Assembly (NCBI GenBank): GCA_034440615.1
Contig: JAOTOM010005186.1
Span: 941,001-1,005,000 of the forward strand
Reading direction: 5' to 3'
Source: Ashinkailepas kermadecensis
Lineage: Eukaryota > Arthropoda > Thecostraca > Neolepadidae
DNA length: 64,000 nt
Position numbers and translations under genes: made by a program. Below are positions 1 to 22,744 of the stretch, piece by piece (positions within the stretch are counted from its first letter, which is position 1; every line of letters starts with the position of its first letter). The notes below the pieces were generated by a model. It saw nothing but the letters and a program-made list of their open reading frames with translations. It made no database searches and had not been told where the DNA came from.

Positions 1-137
1 ACACTGCAACATAAGGTAAATCATTATTTTCAGGTTTTAGGTTCTGAGAAGGAAAATTTCGATATCTAATGCAGGCCGGGCCACCCAGATCCTCCTTGGT
101 ACGGATCATCATCATCATCGCACATGGGACTGACGCG

Positions 138-230
138 CGCACACACACACACACACACATGTGTGTGTGTGTGTGCGTGCGTGTGCGTGTGTGTGCGCGC
201 GCGTGTATGTGTGTATATGGCGCCGGCTCA
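138..230. repeat. (CA)n-(TG)n palindromic microsatellite
   Basis: An (AC)n tract runs directly into (GT)n and then GC/GT alternation. This is alternating purine-pyrimidine DNA able to form a hairpin or Z-DNA. It sits just inside the presumed intron of the minus-strand candidate exon at 236-283. Confidence 0.8.
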
Positions 231-235
231 CTCAC

Positions 236-283
236 CGTCGATGTCAGCAGTAGAGCTGAGACCGCTGCCAGAAGTGCGGACAT
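236..283 (-). CDS. Candidate first coding exon (signal peptide) of a divergent gene
   Basis: On the minus strand an ATG is followed by 16 codons, MSALLAAVSALLLTST, a classic hydrophobic signal peptide, then at once by a strong donor, GTGAGT (230-235). The shape matches exon 1 of the protease gene (short signal peptide, then GTGAGT). Any further exons would lie left of the window. Start, hydrophobic core and donor are seen; that this is a gene is inferred. It could be a chance open stretch. Confidence 0.35.
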
Positions 284-1230
284 GTCGCCGCTGCCGACCG
301 TGCGTGGCGGCGCTCGGAGGAGGTACTGAGAGGCGCGGTGGTGCGGGTCAGGTCGCGTGCTGCCGCAGAGCGGGTTTGGCCGTGGCGCAGAATGCCTGCG
401 GTCGGTGCTGATCTCGGACACTCCCTAGTCAGCAGTTGCGGTATCGGTGCCATGTGGGCCACCGGACGGAAAAAATCCGATTGCGGCCATTCGAGGTACT
501 TGTCGACTCCGGTTTGACGGAGCTCAACGCGCTCAATCCCCACGAACAACGGTCCTGCCAGGGCCGTTGAGGGCACTCAGCACTGTGCAACGTGGGCGAT
601 CGGCCCGGAACCATGACGCATAGGCAGCACGAGAACACGGTGCAGCATTCGCTGTAACTGTGCTTGCCTGTTGCGTAATGTAAAATTAACATTGCGCTTC
701 CTACTTCTGCGGGCAGTTTCTTGAGGACTTTTACGGTGGTACATGGCTGCCGTTTTGGTTTTGGAGAGCATGCCGGACAGATGTACAGAATGTGTCAAAT
801 TTGCAAGCCAGTATACCACGATTTGTTGCAAGCGGACATGTACTACTTAACAAAGCTTACGTGTGTTAATTCTTATCCTGGACGAGGCTATAGTTATGAC
901 AGCCTCAAGCGAGCCAAATCAACCAACCGGGCGCGAAAAATACTTCCAAGGTACAACTTTTTTATCTTCAAGATAGCGTCTTACAGTTAAGAATAGCTCA
1001 TTTATGGTGTCGTGGAATGTCATTGGCATACGATGATCGTAAGTACTGCTGCAAAGTAAAGCTGTATGTCGATACGTATTGTATGCATTTTCATGTCTAA
1101 ATTTAGGCATATGCTGCAGTTTCCGTGAACAGTTTGTTAATAAATGGCTTGCTTATGCAAATAAAAACTACCTGGTTTGGAAAAGATGGTGAACATATGA
1201 TCAGCACAGTGAATAGTCGCTTAGGCTATG
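284..1230. other. No gene recognised
   Basis: GC-rich up to about 600, then AT-richer. Short open stretches on both strands have no recognisable domain. If the minus-strand signal-peptide exon is real, 284-600 would hold its 5' UTR and promoter. No clear core-promoter motif was identified. Confidence 0.4.
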
Positions 1231-1239
1231 AAAGGGAAT

Positions 1240-1900
1240 TGGCGAGGATATGGTTATGACTGCCTCAGGATTGGCCTCTTACATTGGCGAGGGAATAGCT
1301 ATGACAGCTTCAGGACCGGATTTTTACATTGACGAGGGTATTATTATCACAGCCTCAGGGCTGGCCTTTTACATTGACGAGGGTATTATTATGACAGCCT
1401 CAAGACTGGCCTTTTACATTGGTGAGGGAATAGTTATGACAGCCTCAGGACTGGCCTCTTACATTGGTGAGGGAATAGTTACGTCAACCTCAGGACTGGC
1501 CTCTTACATTGGTGAGGGAATAGTTACGACAGCCTCAGGACTGGCCTCTTACATTGGTGAGGGAATAGTTATAACAGCCTTTTACATTGGCGAGGGTACA
1601 TGGTTATGACATCCTCAGGATTTGTATCTTAGACTGGCGAGGGTATAGTTATGACAGCCTCAAGACTGCCCTTCTCCATTGCCGATGGTATAGTTATGAC
1701 AGCCTCAGGACTGGCCTCTTACATTGCCGAGGGCATAGTTATGACAGCCTCAAGACTGGCCTTCTACATTGCCGAGGGTATAGTTATGACAGCCTCAGGA
1801 CTGGCCTCTTACATTACCGAGGGTATAGTTATGACAGCCTCAGGACTGCCCTTCTCCATTGGCGAGGGCATAGTCATTACAGCCTCCGGACTGACATATC
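1240..1900. repeat. 45-bp minisatellite, about 14 copies
   Basis: The unit is of the form GACTGGCCTCTTACATTGG-cGAGGGTATAGTTATGACAGC-CTCAG. Copies are diverged. The unit length is a multiple of three, so long open frames occur that are repeat artefacts. Confidence 0.9.
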
Positions 1901-2104
1901 TGTGCTTCATCCGATCCTGGAGACCATCGGAAGGCGCCCACCCGAAGTAGGTCGGCTGCACATGCTGACCAGCACGCATCAGGGCAGCTGTGGCTGACTC
2001 TTCCGGCCAACCGGCTCGGACCGAGTGTTGTATCTTCCCCGGAAGGGAAGGTGCGTTCGGTAGCTGCGCTCGAATGAGGAACCTGCATCAGCGTGCCAGC
2101 TGCG

Positions 2105-2685
2105 TCAACGTGATGCGACGTGATGCGACGTGATGCGACGCTCACAGGAGTGGCCTGCAATACTCATCCTGCCCGCCGTGATGCGACGCTCACAGGAGTG
2201 GCCTGCAATACTCATCCTGCCCGCCGTGATGCGACGTGATGCGACGTGATGCGACGCTCACAGGAGTGGCCTGCAATACTCATCCTGCCCGCCGTGATGC
2301 GACGCTCACAGGAGTGGCCTGCAATACTCATCCTGCCCGCCGTGATGCGACGCTCACAGGAGTGGCCTGCAATACTCATCCTCCCCGCCGTGATGCGACG
2401 CTCACAGGAGTGGCCTGCAATACTCATCCTGCCCGCCGTGATGCGACGCTCACAGGAGTGGCCTGCAATACTCATCCTGCCCGCCGTGATGCGACGCTCA
2501 CAGGAGTGGCCTGCAATACTCATCCTGCCCGCCGTGATGCGACGCTCACAGGAGTGGCCTGCAATACTCATCCTGCCCGCCGTGATGCGACGCTCACAGG
2601 AGTGGCCTGCAATACTCATCCTGCCCGCCGTGATGCGACGCTCACAGGAGTGGCCTGCAATACTCATCCTGCCCGCCGCGACCTG
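2105..2685. repeat. 48-bp minisatellite, about 11-12 copies
   Basis: The unit runs GCCGTGATGCGACGCTCACA then GGAGTGGCCTGCAATACTCA then TCCTGCCC. Copies are almost identical, suggesting recent expansion. The GTGATGCGAC half also repeats alone at about 2110-2140 and 2225-2250. Frames are open on both strands because 48 is divisible by three. Confidence 0.95.
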
Positions 2686-2945
2686 ACCCGTCCGGCTGCG
2701 ACCTGACCTGTCCGGCTACGACCTGACCTGTCCGGCCGCGGTCTGACCTGTCCGGCTGCGGCCTGACCTGTCCGGCTGCGACCTGACCTGTCCGGCTGCG
2801 GCCTGACCTGTCCGGCTGCGACCTGACTTGTCCGTCTGCGACCTGACCTGTCCGGCTGCGGCCTGACCTGTCCGGCTGCGACCTGACTTGTCCGGCTGCG
2901 ACCTGACCTGTCCGGCTGCGATCTGACCTGTCCGGCTGCGACCCC
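2686..2945. repeat. 20-bp minisatellite, about 13 copies
   Basis: The unit is CGGCTGCGACCTGACCTGTC with small variants. It follows the 48-bp array directly. Confidence 0.95.
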
Positions 2946-3390
2946 GCTGAGATCCGATCCGACGGGCAGCCGAGTCGCCGCCACCGCACGCCGGGTTAGC
3001 AGCGCGCACTGAGATACGGACGATGGATGTGGCAGCGGCAGCATTCCTTATGTCGCCAACATACATGTCGGAAGTTTTTCAACTGTATTTATGTTGGATT
3101 TTCCTTATAAATGGAGTCATTTAGGCACACTTTCCACAAAGCAATGAAATGTACAACATCGTGCCAGAATCGTGCCAAACCGTACCAAGTCATACCCATA
3201 AGTGTGCAAATTTAGCAGATTTGGAACGTTCCGTACCTGCGTACCAGATTTGTCGAAAGCGTACCAGATCTAGCACGATCGTACCGCAACGGCAACGCTG
3301 GCCGCTGGTAGGGCCGAAAATTCACGGTGCGCTCGCGATCAACATCGGCGGGCCGCTGTTCTGTGTCGCAGCAGCCCTAAAGCGACGTTC
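2946..3390. other. No gene recognised
   Basis: Mixed-composition DNA between two arrays, with short GTACCAGAT-type repeats near 3165-3260. No feature supported. Confidence 0.4.
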
Positions 3391-3391
3391 A

Positions 3392-3880
3392 CACCTCCAG
3401 GTGGACGATGTGTACATTTCCAGATGGACGATGTGTACACTTCCAGGTTGACGATGTGTACACTTCCAGGTGGACGATGTGTACACTTCCAGGTGGACGA
3501 TGTGTACACTTCCAGATGGACGATGTGCACACTTCCACATGGACGATGTGTACACTTCCAGATGGACGATGTACACACTTACACATGGACCACGTGTACA
3601 TGGACACATCACATCACACATCGTCCACATGGACGACGTGCACACTTCCAGGTGGACGATGTGCACACTTCCATGTGGACTATGCGCACACATCCAGATG
3701 GACGATGTGCACACTTCCAGATGAACGATGTGCACACTTCCAGATGAACGATGTGCACACTTCCATATGGACGATGTGCACACTACCAAATGGACGGTGT
3801 GCACACTTCCTCACGGACGATGTGCACACTTCCTCATGGACGATGTACACACTTTCATGTGGACGATGTGCACACCGCGC
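3392..3880. repeat. 22-bp minisatellite, about 22 copies
   Basis: The unit is TGGACGATGTGTACACTTCC plus AG, with variants. Many copies contain the 8-bp palindrome GTGTACAC or its variant GTGCACAC. Confidence 0.95.
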
Positions 3881-3884
3881 CGCG

Positions 3885-5070
3885 AATGCCGGCTGGACGT
3901 GAGTCCGGAGGCGAGCCGCGGCGCGCCGGCTGCGGTCGCCGCCGCCGCGACCGTCGACTCCGACTTCTCGGGATCGCTATCACCGGATAGCGCCGGTCAG
4001 GCGACTGTCGGGCGACTTCTGATCCGGTGATGTTCTGCCACATCGGGCCCGGAAAATCACCGGCTGGGTTTTCCATGCACAACTGCTCCACAGGAATGAA
4101 ACAGGAATCGCTAATTCCCTTAATGCCGTAGTCATAAAATGTCCAGGCAGAGTAAGAGCCAAACGGGCCCATCCAGGTTAAGCCAAGCCTATGATTGGAA
4201 GATAATATATAAGTATATAAAACAAGATAAATAGACACCTTATCCAATACTAAATACCAAGTTCAACATTATCCATCTACCTCAGAATTTTTAGCCTCGT
4301 TCTTCCGGTTTCGATCGATATCGAATACTCGAGTGATCGTGTGCGTTATGCGTGCTCGTAGCACACGCGTGAGTGAACATTTCCTGGTCGTGTCAGACTT
4401 AGCTTCGATGTATATATATATATATAGCTTCGATCACCGGCGGATCTAGCCCACCGGTTTGCGGGGGGGGGGGCAACTTTCGGTTTTCGGCGTCAGCCAC
4501 CCCCCCTTCCCCCTCCCCCAGTGGCGTACCTAGGTATTGCATCAGGGGAGGGGTCGAACGGATTTGGAAGGTGCCCATTCTCCCACTATTTTTGGTTTAA
4601 AGTACCAGATTTCGACCACTACTTGGCAAAGAGACCCATTTAAAAGAAAGTAATAATTAATGACAACATAATTTCCTGTGTAGGGGCCACAGCCTACCTC
4701 CACCGTTTCTAAGTTACCGGAATTTTGTTCTTGTTTACCAAAACGTTCACGTTCACGTTCGTCTTGTACCACGTCAGCGTTCGTGCACGTGTACACACTG
4801 GTGGATCCGATTTTGTCAACTCTTGCTGTAAACAGAACTTGAGCAGCATGGAACCCTCGACGTGTGTCAGAATCTACTATGCTACTATATTGGCTTCCAA
4901 ACAATTATTGTTATTTTTTAATTTTAAAGTTGGAGATTCTTTCATTCCGACGCTATTTTTAACCTCGGCAAAGGTTTACTTCCGTTGGTTTCGGGGGGGG
5001 CAAAATACACTATGCCCCCCCCCCCATTTTAAGCGCTTCGGGGGGAGGGCATGGCGGAATGGTGGCATGG
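3885..5070. other. No gene; short (TA)n and G/C homopolymer runs
   Basis: Contains (TA)n near 4410-4427, runs of G and C near 4465, 4500, 4995 and 5015, and several GGCGGATCTAG or GTGGCGTACC-type motifs common at ends of small DNA transposons. No coding region recognised. Confidence 0.4.
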
Positions 5071-5071
5071 C

Positions 5072-5111
5072 CGAAGCCACTAGCGGATCCCTGGATCCGC
5101 TAGTGGCTTCG
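5072..5111. repeat. Perfect 19-bp inverted repeat with 2-bp centre
   Basis: CGAAGCCACTAGCGGATCC, then CT, then the exact reverse complement, running into a (TA)n tract at 5112-5131. This resembles joined ends of small transposable elements. No target-site duplication was established. Confidence 0.85.
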
Positions 5112-5149
5112 ATATATATATATATATATATGTGTGTGGGTGTGTGTAT

Positions 5150-5880
5150 ATGCATACAGTTATGTGTCTGTAAATATAGCTATACATGGAGAGGGGAGAG
5201 AAATATTGCGGGAAAGCTACAAAAGGTGATTGGGAGAAGATACAGCCTTGGTTAATAACCACGGTTCGTCCCAACCGTTCGCTCCACGAAAGATGCTTTC
5301 GTAATTCAGGCAGCTTACGAGGAGATTGAATTCGAAGATGAGCACGCCGATCCGAGTAAACGAGTGGACACGAAAGTAAGCAATCTAGAGCTTTGCAGCC
5401 AATTTGGACATGGAAGAGGCATGGAATACACTTGGTGTCCACAAGTGGTGTGTTCCTCTTATTGTTGTTATATAAGGAGATCAGAGTGATAAGCACCAGG
5501 TGTGGATGAAGTCGGGGTTGGAGTAGACGACTGTCACATAAAGCATACGAATGTTATCAATGTGTGCAATATTCTGTGATTTTGATCAGGGTCATTTCAG
5601 GATCATTTTTTCGGTCGGATAACCATTTCAACACATCCGGACTTCCGGGTTGCTCTTAATCCGAGTTTTTTACTCCTCAATTCGGTACAATTTCTGGTTG
5701 AACATCACATGTCCATTCGATTCGACAAGACGGTCTCAGAAACACGTCTGGCTGGGTTCGCCTCCGTGAAACATGTGCGGAGAAAGTGGTCGGCCTGGTA
5801 AGGAGGTCGCCACATCAACTTCCGTGGAAGATGGTGACACGGCGATGGTCTTGCATTGTGCACACACAGGACGGTCGAAC
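5150..5880. other. No gene recognised
   Basis: Unremarkable unique-looking sequence with stops in all frames at short intervals. Confidence 0.4.
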
Positions 5881-6410
5881 AGCTAGCCAGAACCCCACGG
5901 CTGGCGGCGACAGAATCCCACGGCTTACGGCGACAGTTTTGCGAACACATGGCAGCCACTCTCCTGCTTCTCCCAACGTTCACATGGCAACCACTCCCCT
6001 GCTTCTCCCAACGTTCGCTCTTCTCCCAACGTTTGCTCTTGCCCAACGTCTTGCGGCTTGCACCATTGAGAGGCTCGCTGTGGCTGACAGTCCGCATCAG
6101 TCTCCTGCATAATGCAAGTGATGGGAGTGATCGGGTGTAGCGATGCGGCTGGGCTGCTGACCCACTGGCGTCTGGTACATGCCGAGCCGGCCGGCACACA
6201 GTGAGATATGCCGACTCGGGTATGACGCTCCGGTCAGGTCGCTGACCCACTGGCGTCTGGTACATGCCGAGCCGGCCGGCACACATTGAGATATGTCGAC
6301 TCGGGTATAACGCTGCGGTCAGGTCGCTGACCACCTGGCGCCCGGTACATGTGGAGCCCCACGGTGGGTACAGTACTGCGGTCAGGTCGCTGACCCGGCG
6401 CCCCGTGCAT
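5880..6410. repeat. Short tandem blocks, then about 85-bp repeat (3-4 copies)
   Basis: 5890-5940 and 5960-6060 hold short tandem blocks (CCCACGGCT- and CTTCTCCCAACGTT-type). From about 6155 a unit with GCTGACCCACTGGCGTCTGG and CCGAGCCGGCCGGCACACA recurs near 6155, 6240, 6326 and partly 6389. This lies 0.5-1 kb upstream of the protease start codon. Confidence 0.85.
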
Positions 6411-6950
6411 GCGGAGCCGACGTCGTGATTCCGGAAAACAGATTCCGGAAGACGTCGTGCGATCTCTCCGGCGCCGTGGTGCTGGTGTTTCCCACATTGC
6501 TGCCTGCGGCGCTGACGCTTCCGGTGGCTGCAGGCAGGTGGTGCCACTGCCAGTGCAGGCGCCGGAACAGAGCGAGGCAAAGAGCACCGCGCAGGAATGC
6601 GCGTGAGGCGAGGAACGCCCATGAGCAGAGGAACAGCTGAGGGAGGAGGCGAGTGACAAACGGGAAGGGGAGGAAGAGAGCAAGATACAGAGCGCTGGAC
6701 GAGAGGCACACCGGAATGGAGGCAACGCCAGCCACCGATGGCGCCGACTGGACGACACCTGTCACACGCAGAGCTGATGCCGCCGCCGTCGGCCGCCAGT
6801 CTAGCAGGAACGGTGCGGCGGTGACCCCAAAAGTCTGGTCGCCGCGCAGCCGGTTCCAGGCCCACCGCCGGCCGTTGAAAATGGTGCCGCACGGCGCTGC
6901 TGGGGCCATTGCACGTCGCGACGCGCTGTGACGCTCCGGACTCGGCGGCG

Positions 6951-19014
<12,064 letters not shown>

Positions 19015-19499
19015 AAGGTGAAGGCAAGCACCTACGTCCTGGCTGTTCATCTGAGGAATGGAGAGCGGTCTTTCTATGAATATTGCTGTTTCCGTGCTTA
19101 TTACTCAAGACCGACGTGAATGCTGTTGGTCATTTCGTTATCCTCCCAGCTCGGTTTACAGTGACATTCTCTCTGATAATCTAAAGCTAAATGTTAGGAA
19201 AGTCGTGGCTTTCATGAAACGAGCTTACTATGTGCATTAGTAGGAGCATCGTATTTGGGGTGGGAGTAGGGGGTGGGGTGCAGCTGGGGAATAGATCCCT
19301 ACTCGGCAAGAACGTGGAGAAGGCCAAAAACATGTCTGCCCCATCGTATAGGACCTTACCGTCTTAGAGAATCATCGACATTTTCAGCTTGAAAAAAAAT
19401 AGTTGGTGACGCTGATGCTGCTGTGCCAAAACAAACACATGCGAAATATACGCAATATGAAGCAAGGTTCTGTTTTCTCTGAGCTTTTGCGGTTCTGCC

Positions 19500-19680
19500 A
19501 CTGTTGCCAGGGACGCCCATGACGTCACATAACGTCATGTCATGTGACGTCAGGTCAATGCTGTCTCTAGAAGCAGCCAAGGTTGAAGGAGTGGGTACAG
19601 AACTGCAAGCGCCCAGCAAATACGGGGCGGAGATTATATAGCGGGAACGTTAGTGGTATCTTTGTCATTCGCTACGCAAT
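19500..19680 (+). promoter_or_regulatory. Possible promoter: paired CRE palindromes, GC box, TATA-like box
   Basis: TGACGTCA occurs at 19520-19527 and 19545-19552 within an 11-bp inverted repeat (TGACGTCACAT / ATGTGACGTCA). About 70 bases on are GGGGCGG (near 19625), ATTATATAGCGGG (near 19632) and TCATTC (about 19669), which fits an arthropod initiator at TATA spacing. No convincing downstream coding exon was found, so the promoter call is tentative. Confidence 0.25.
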
Positions 19681-20118
19681 TAATCCAGTCGATTCGGTTT
19701 TAGCTCCAGTGTGATCACGAGCCGTGGCGAAGCCCGAACGCGTCGACTCTCATGGGTAACATTAAACTGACCGACTCTGCCCGGTCCGACTATTTTTGAC
19801 ATCATAATTCATCTCGACAAACTAATAACTTTGTTTCACTACATCGCTTCGATGCCTGTTGCATTCCAATTATAGGTGAAACTCCTCTTCAATTTGGATT
19901 ATCAGCAGTTTTCGTCAGCACATTCCTCTGAAGCTCGCACATTTTGTTGTTCCATGAAAGTGTTTCATGGCGACACTCAGGCGCTTCTCAGGCGACACTC
20001 AGGCGGCCATTTTGTCAGCACTCGGTGTTCCCTATTTCTCGCTCAGAGCACAGCTGCCTGATGTTGCCATGTTGTTGCGAACGTGATGTTGCAGACTGCG
20101 AGTGGTATGGATAAGCGC

Positions 20119-20261
20119 CATCGTCATCACTGTCTTCACCAGCATCGTCACCATCGCCGTCACCCGCAATTCACCACCTCACCGTCTGTCGCCGTGCACA
20201 GGGTGACAGCGGAGGTCCGATGGCGGTGGTCAGCGGTGATGACGTGACACCCAGGTCGGCG
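20119..20261 (+). pseudogene. Frameshifted partial copy of protease intron 7/exon 8
   Basis: Nearly identical to 18509-18651: the end of the CACCAT-type intron repeat, the acceptor, and the first part of exon 8 including the GDSGGP codons (from 20202). Visible differences include two A-to-G changes, a lost T in the intron and a lost T in the GTGTACACC stretch that breaks the frame. Similarity ends after GTCGGCG. It lies about 1.1 kb past the gene's stop codon, so it is a local segmental duplication, not a retrocopy, since intron sequence is included. Confidence 0.85.
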
Positions 20262-20680
20262 CACCTGAGCTCTAGAGTTGATATCATTAGTTAGAAAGCC
20301 TCCGCTAGATGCCTCTGTTTGAGACTCCAGCGCTAGTGTTTGGTGCAGAGGGAATTTTCCATGACTGTGCATTTGTAATGCGGAAAACCCTGCATCCGTT
20401 GGCAGCGCTAAGGAGCGGGCAGTTGACTGCGTGGCAGAGGGTGTTGTGGCCGGTGGATCACTATTGTTGTCGGACGTGAGGCGATTGGAAGGTCAGTTCG
20501 TGTTTGGGCGTAGCCGTTTGTGCCATTCGTAAAGCCAAGAATTGAATCTATATTCATCCGACTCATCTCTTCATTCGCAACACGTGAGTCACTCACGGAC
20601 TACGGTTCCATACCAGAAGCTGCCGTCTTATCCATCCAAACTGGCGTCGCCTATTCGTTTTCTGTTCAAGTACAACCGGG

Positions 20681-21092
20681 TCAGGGGTGCATTCAGGAAT
20701 TGTCATGGTGGGGGTGGAGCACGTTTTGAGAGGGCGCCACATCGATTGTGCATGAAGGGGCGCCTTTGCCTTCCGAGGGGCGCTTTGGGTGAAAAGCTCT
20801 AGGGGAGGGAGTGTACTCGAGCCTTCCCGGAGGGGCGCATTTTCCTCTCGGAGGGACGCCTCTGGTTGACAATTTTGAGGGGTAGAGGCGTTGCGCTCGA
20901 GTCTTCCTGGAGTGGTGTCATTCCTTCCAAAGGTTGCCTTTTCTTCCCACAAGGGCGTCTCTCGCTGAAAAAATAGAGGGGGTACACTCGAGCCTTCCCA
21001 GATGTGTGCCTTTTCTAGGCCGGAGAGGCGTCTCCTTCCCATGGGGAGGAGCACATTCCCCAAATTCCCCTACCCCTTGTATCCACCCCTGA
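20681..21092. mobile_element. MITE-like element with internal tandem units, copy 1
   Basis: The left end TCAGGGGTGCATTCAGG is roughly the inverse of the right end (reading TCAGGGGTGGATACAAGGGG on the other strand). Inside, about 85-bp units recur with GGGGCGC, CTCGAGCCTTCCC and TTTTCCT motifs. No coding capacity. The right flank (TATCCACC..GAG..GGTGCCATGAGTG) is duplicated at 21122-21160. Confidence 0.5.
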
Positions 21093-21877
21093 GCCGGGTG
21101 CCATGAGTGAGATACATGTCCCAACACCCCCTTCTATCCACCCCCGAGTCAGGTGCCATGAGTGGGATTTCCGACAGAAATGGGCACCGATGCCACGCAG
21201 CCTCTGACGGTGGTGGATCGCAAGAACTAGTAGTTTCACGTATAGTCGTTAGGTGGCACTGTCACCTAGGTTGAAGCTGCATCGTGCACAGGTGGTGAAG
21301 ACCGATACCGACAGTTTTATACCCACAGCCGTAGGAACTTGCTGTGCCAGGGGATGGTGGCGTAGCCAAGGTGGGGACGAAGGAGGCACCCACCCCCTGG
21401 AGGGTCCGAGTTGGCCTTCCAGGCGACCGCCTTAAGGGGTCCGCATGTTGCTTTACCTTCCCTGATCTCCAAATCGGGCACTTATTTTTATCCACTGGTA
21501 TTGACGTCTCATTTTACGGGAGTATGAAGGTGCTGAAAAGGCGCACCAATGTGGGCCAACCAGAATCATGAACACCCTTCGCAATAAACTATTTCTGAAC
21601 GTAGCAGAAAGCAGAAACAAGCAATTGCGTTCATATAGACGTGCAATTGTATTTTTATGGAAGCTAATCATATTGGTGCCTTCATTAGAGATAGTTAGTT
21701 TCTCGATATTTTCCGTGGTAGGTTGTCTTTTGTTGGCTGTTGTCGCTAGCTAAGCGGCTTGATTTCTGACCATTACCGGACTGTTGGACCTTGGCTACAA
21801 AACTCGCATTAGGCACGCCAGCGCGGTGTCTTTGCCCCCGCACTTAAACATTAAACATACTGGCATATTTGTTATAA

Positions 21878-22131
<254 letters not shown>

Positions 22132-22569
22132 CTGTTGTTTTTTGAAAATTATTGGGTGGGGGCAAAAGGCAGTGCTTCGGGATTGATGTAGGTATAAGAT
22201 ATGGCCGTTCCACACGCGCATCGAAGGAGAGAGGGGGGGGGGAGGGGCGGAATCTGCCCTTTTCTCCATGTTTTTTTTAACATTATCTCATTGACGGGCG
22301 GCGATATTGTAATGCAATCCTGTGACTTTGCTAAAAATCGCTAAGCGCATCCTGCAACACAGAATCGAAACCCATTAGTAAATATAGAAATTGCGCGGTG
22401 CCAAATCGACCGACCTGGCGGCGGCCAGCGAGCGTTCAAGGTCACCAAGGCTTCGTCGGTGGGGTGGAGCGGCGGTACGGTGATGAAACCAATCACGACC
22501 TCATTTGACCTTGAAGGCCTAGGGTCATGAAATTTGTAGTTCACTGCATCCGTAATCTACCCTCCAAAT

Positions 22570-22740
22570 TGTGTGCGTATGGCTTAGTTTGTTTGTTTGT
22601 TTATTTGGGCTTAAGGGCGCCTGAACTGCTAGTGGTTATCTAGCGCCCAGTGCTTATAGCTTCAGTAGTTTCCGAAGTCTTAGGGGCAGGGGCCGAATCC
22701 TCCTCCTCCCCCGTTCTGTGCGTGTTATGTGAGAGGCCCT
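22570..22740 (-). mobile_element. Possible 3' end of a non-LTR element or SINE
   Basis: On the minus strand a stretch with GCGCTAGATAACCACTAGCA and GGCGCCCTTAAGCCC ends in an A-rich AAATAAACAAACAAAC tail. The shape is that of a retroposon 3' end. No coding sequence or family was recognised. Confidence 0.25.
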
Positions 22741-22744
22741 GGGG

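Noticed and set aside
2105..2685. Regular 48-bp repeats that resemble a CRISPR array
   Set aside because: The whole unit is repeated with no unique spacers, and the context is eukaryotic. It is a minisatellite.
3322..3902. Cys/His-rich open frames on both strands
   Set aside because: They are translations of the 22-bp tandem repeat in several frames; no start context, splice sites or domain.
22341..22544. Short minus-strand frame as a gene
   Set aside because: No domain, no splice sites and no support beyond length.
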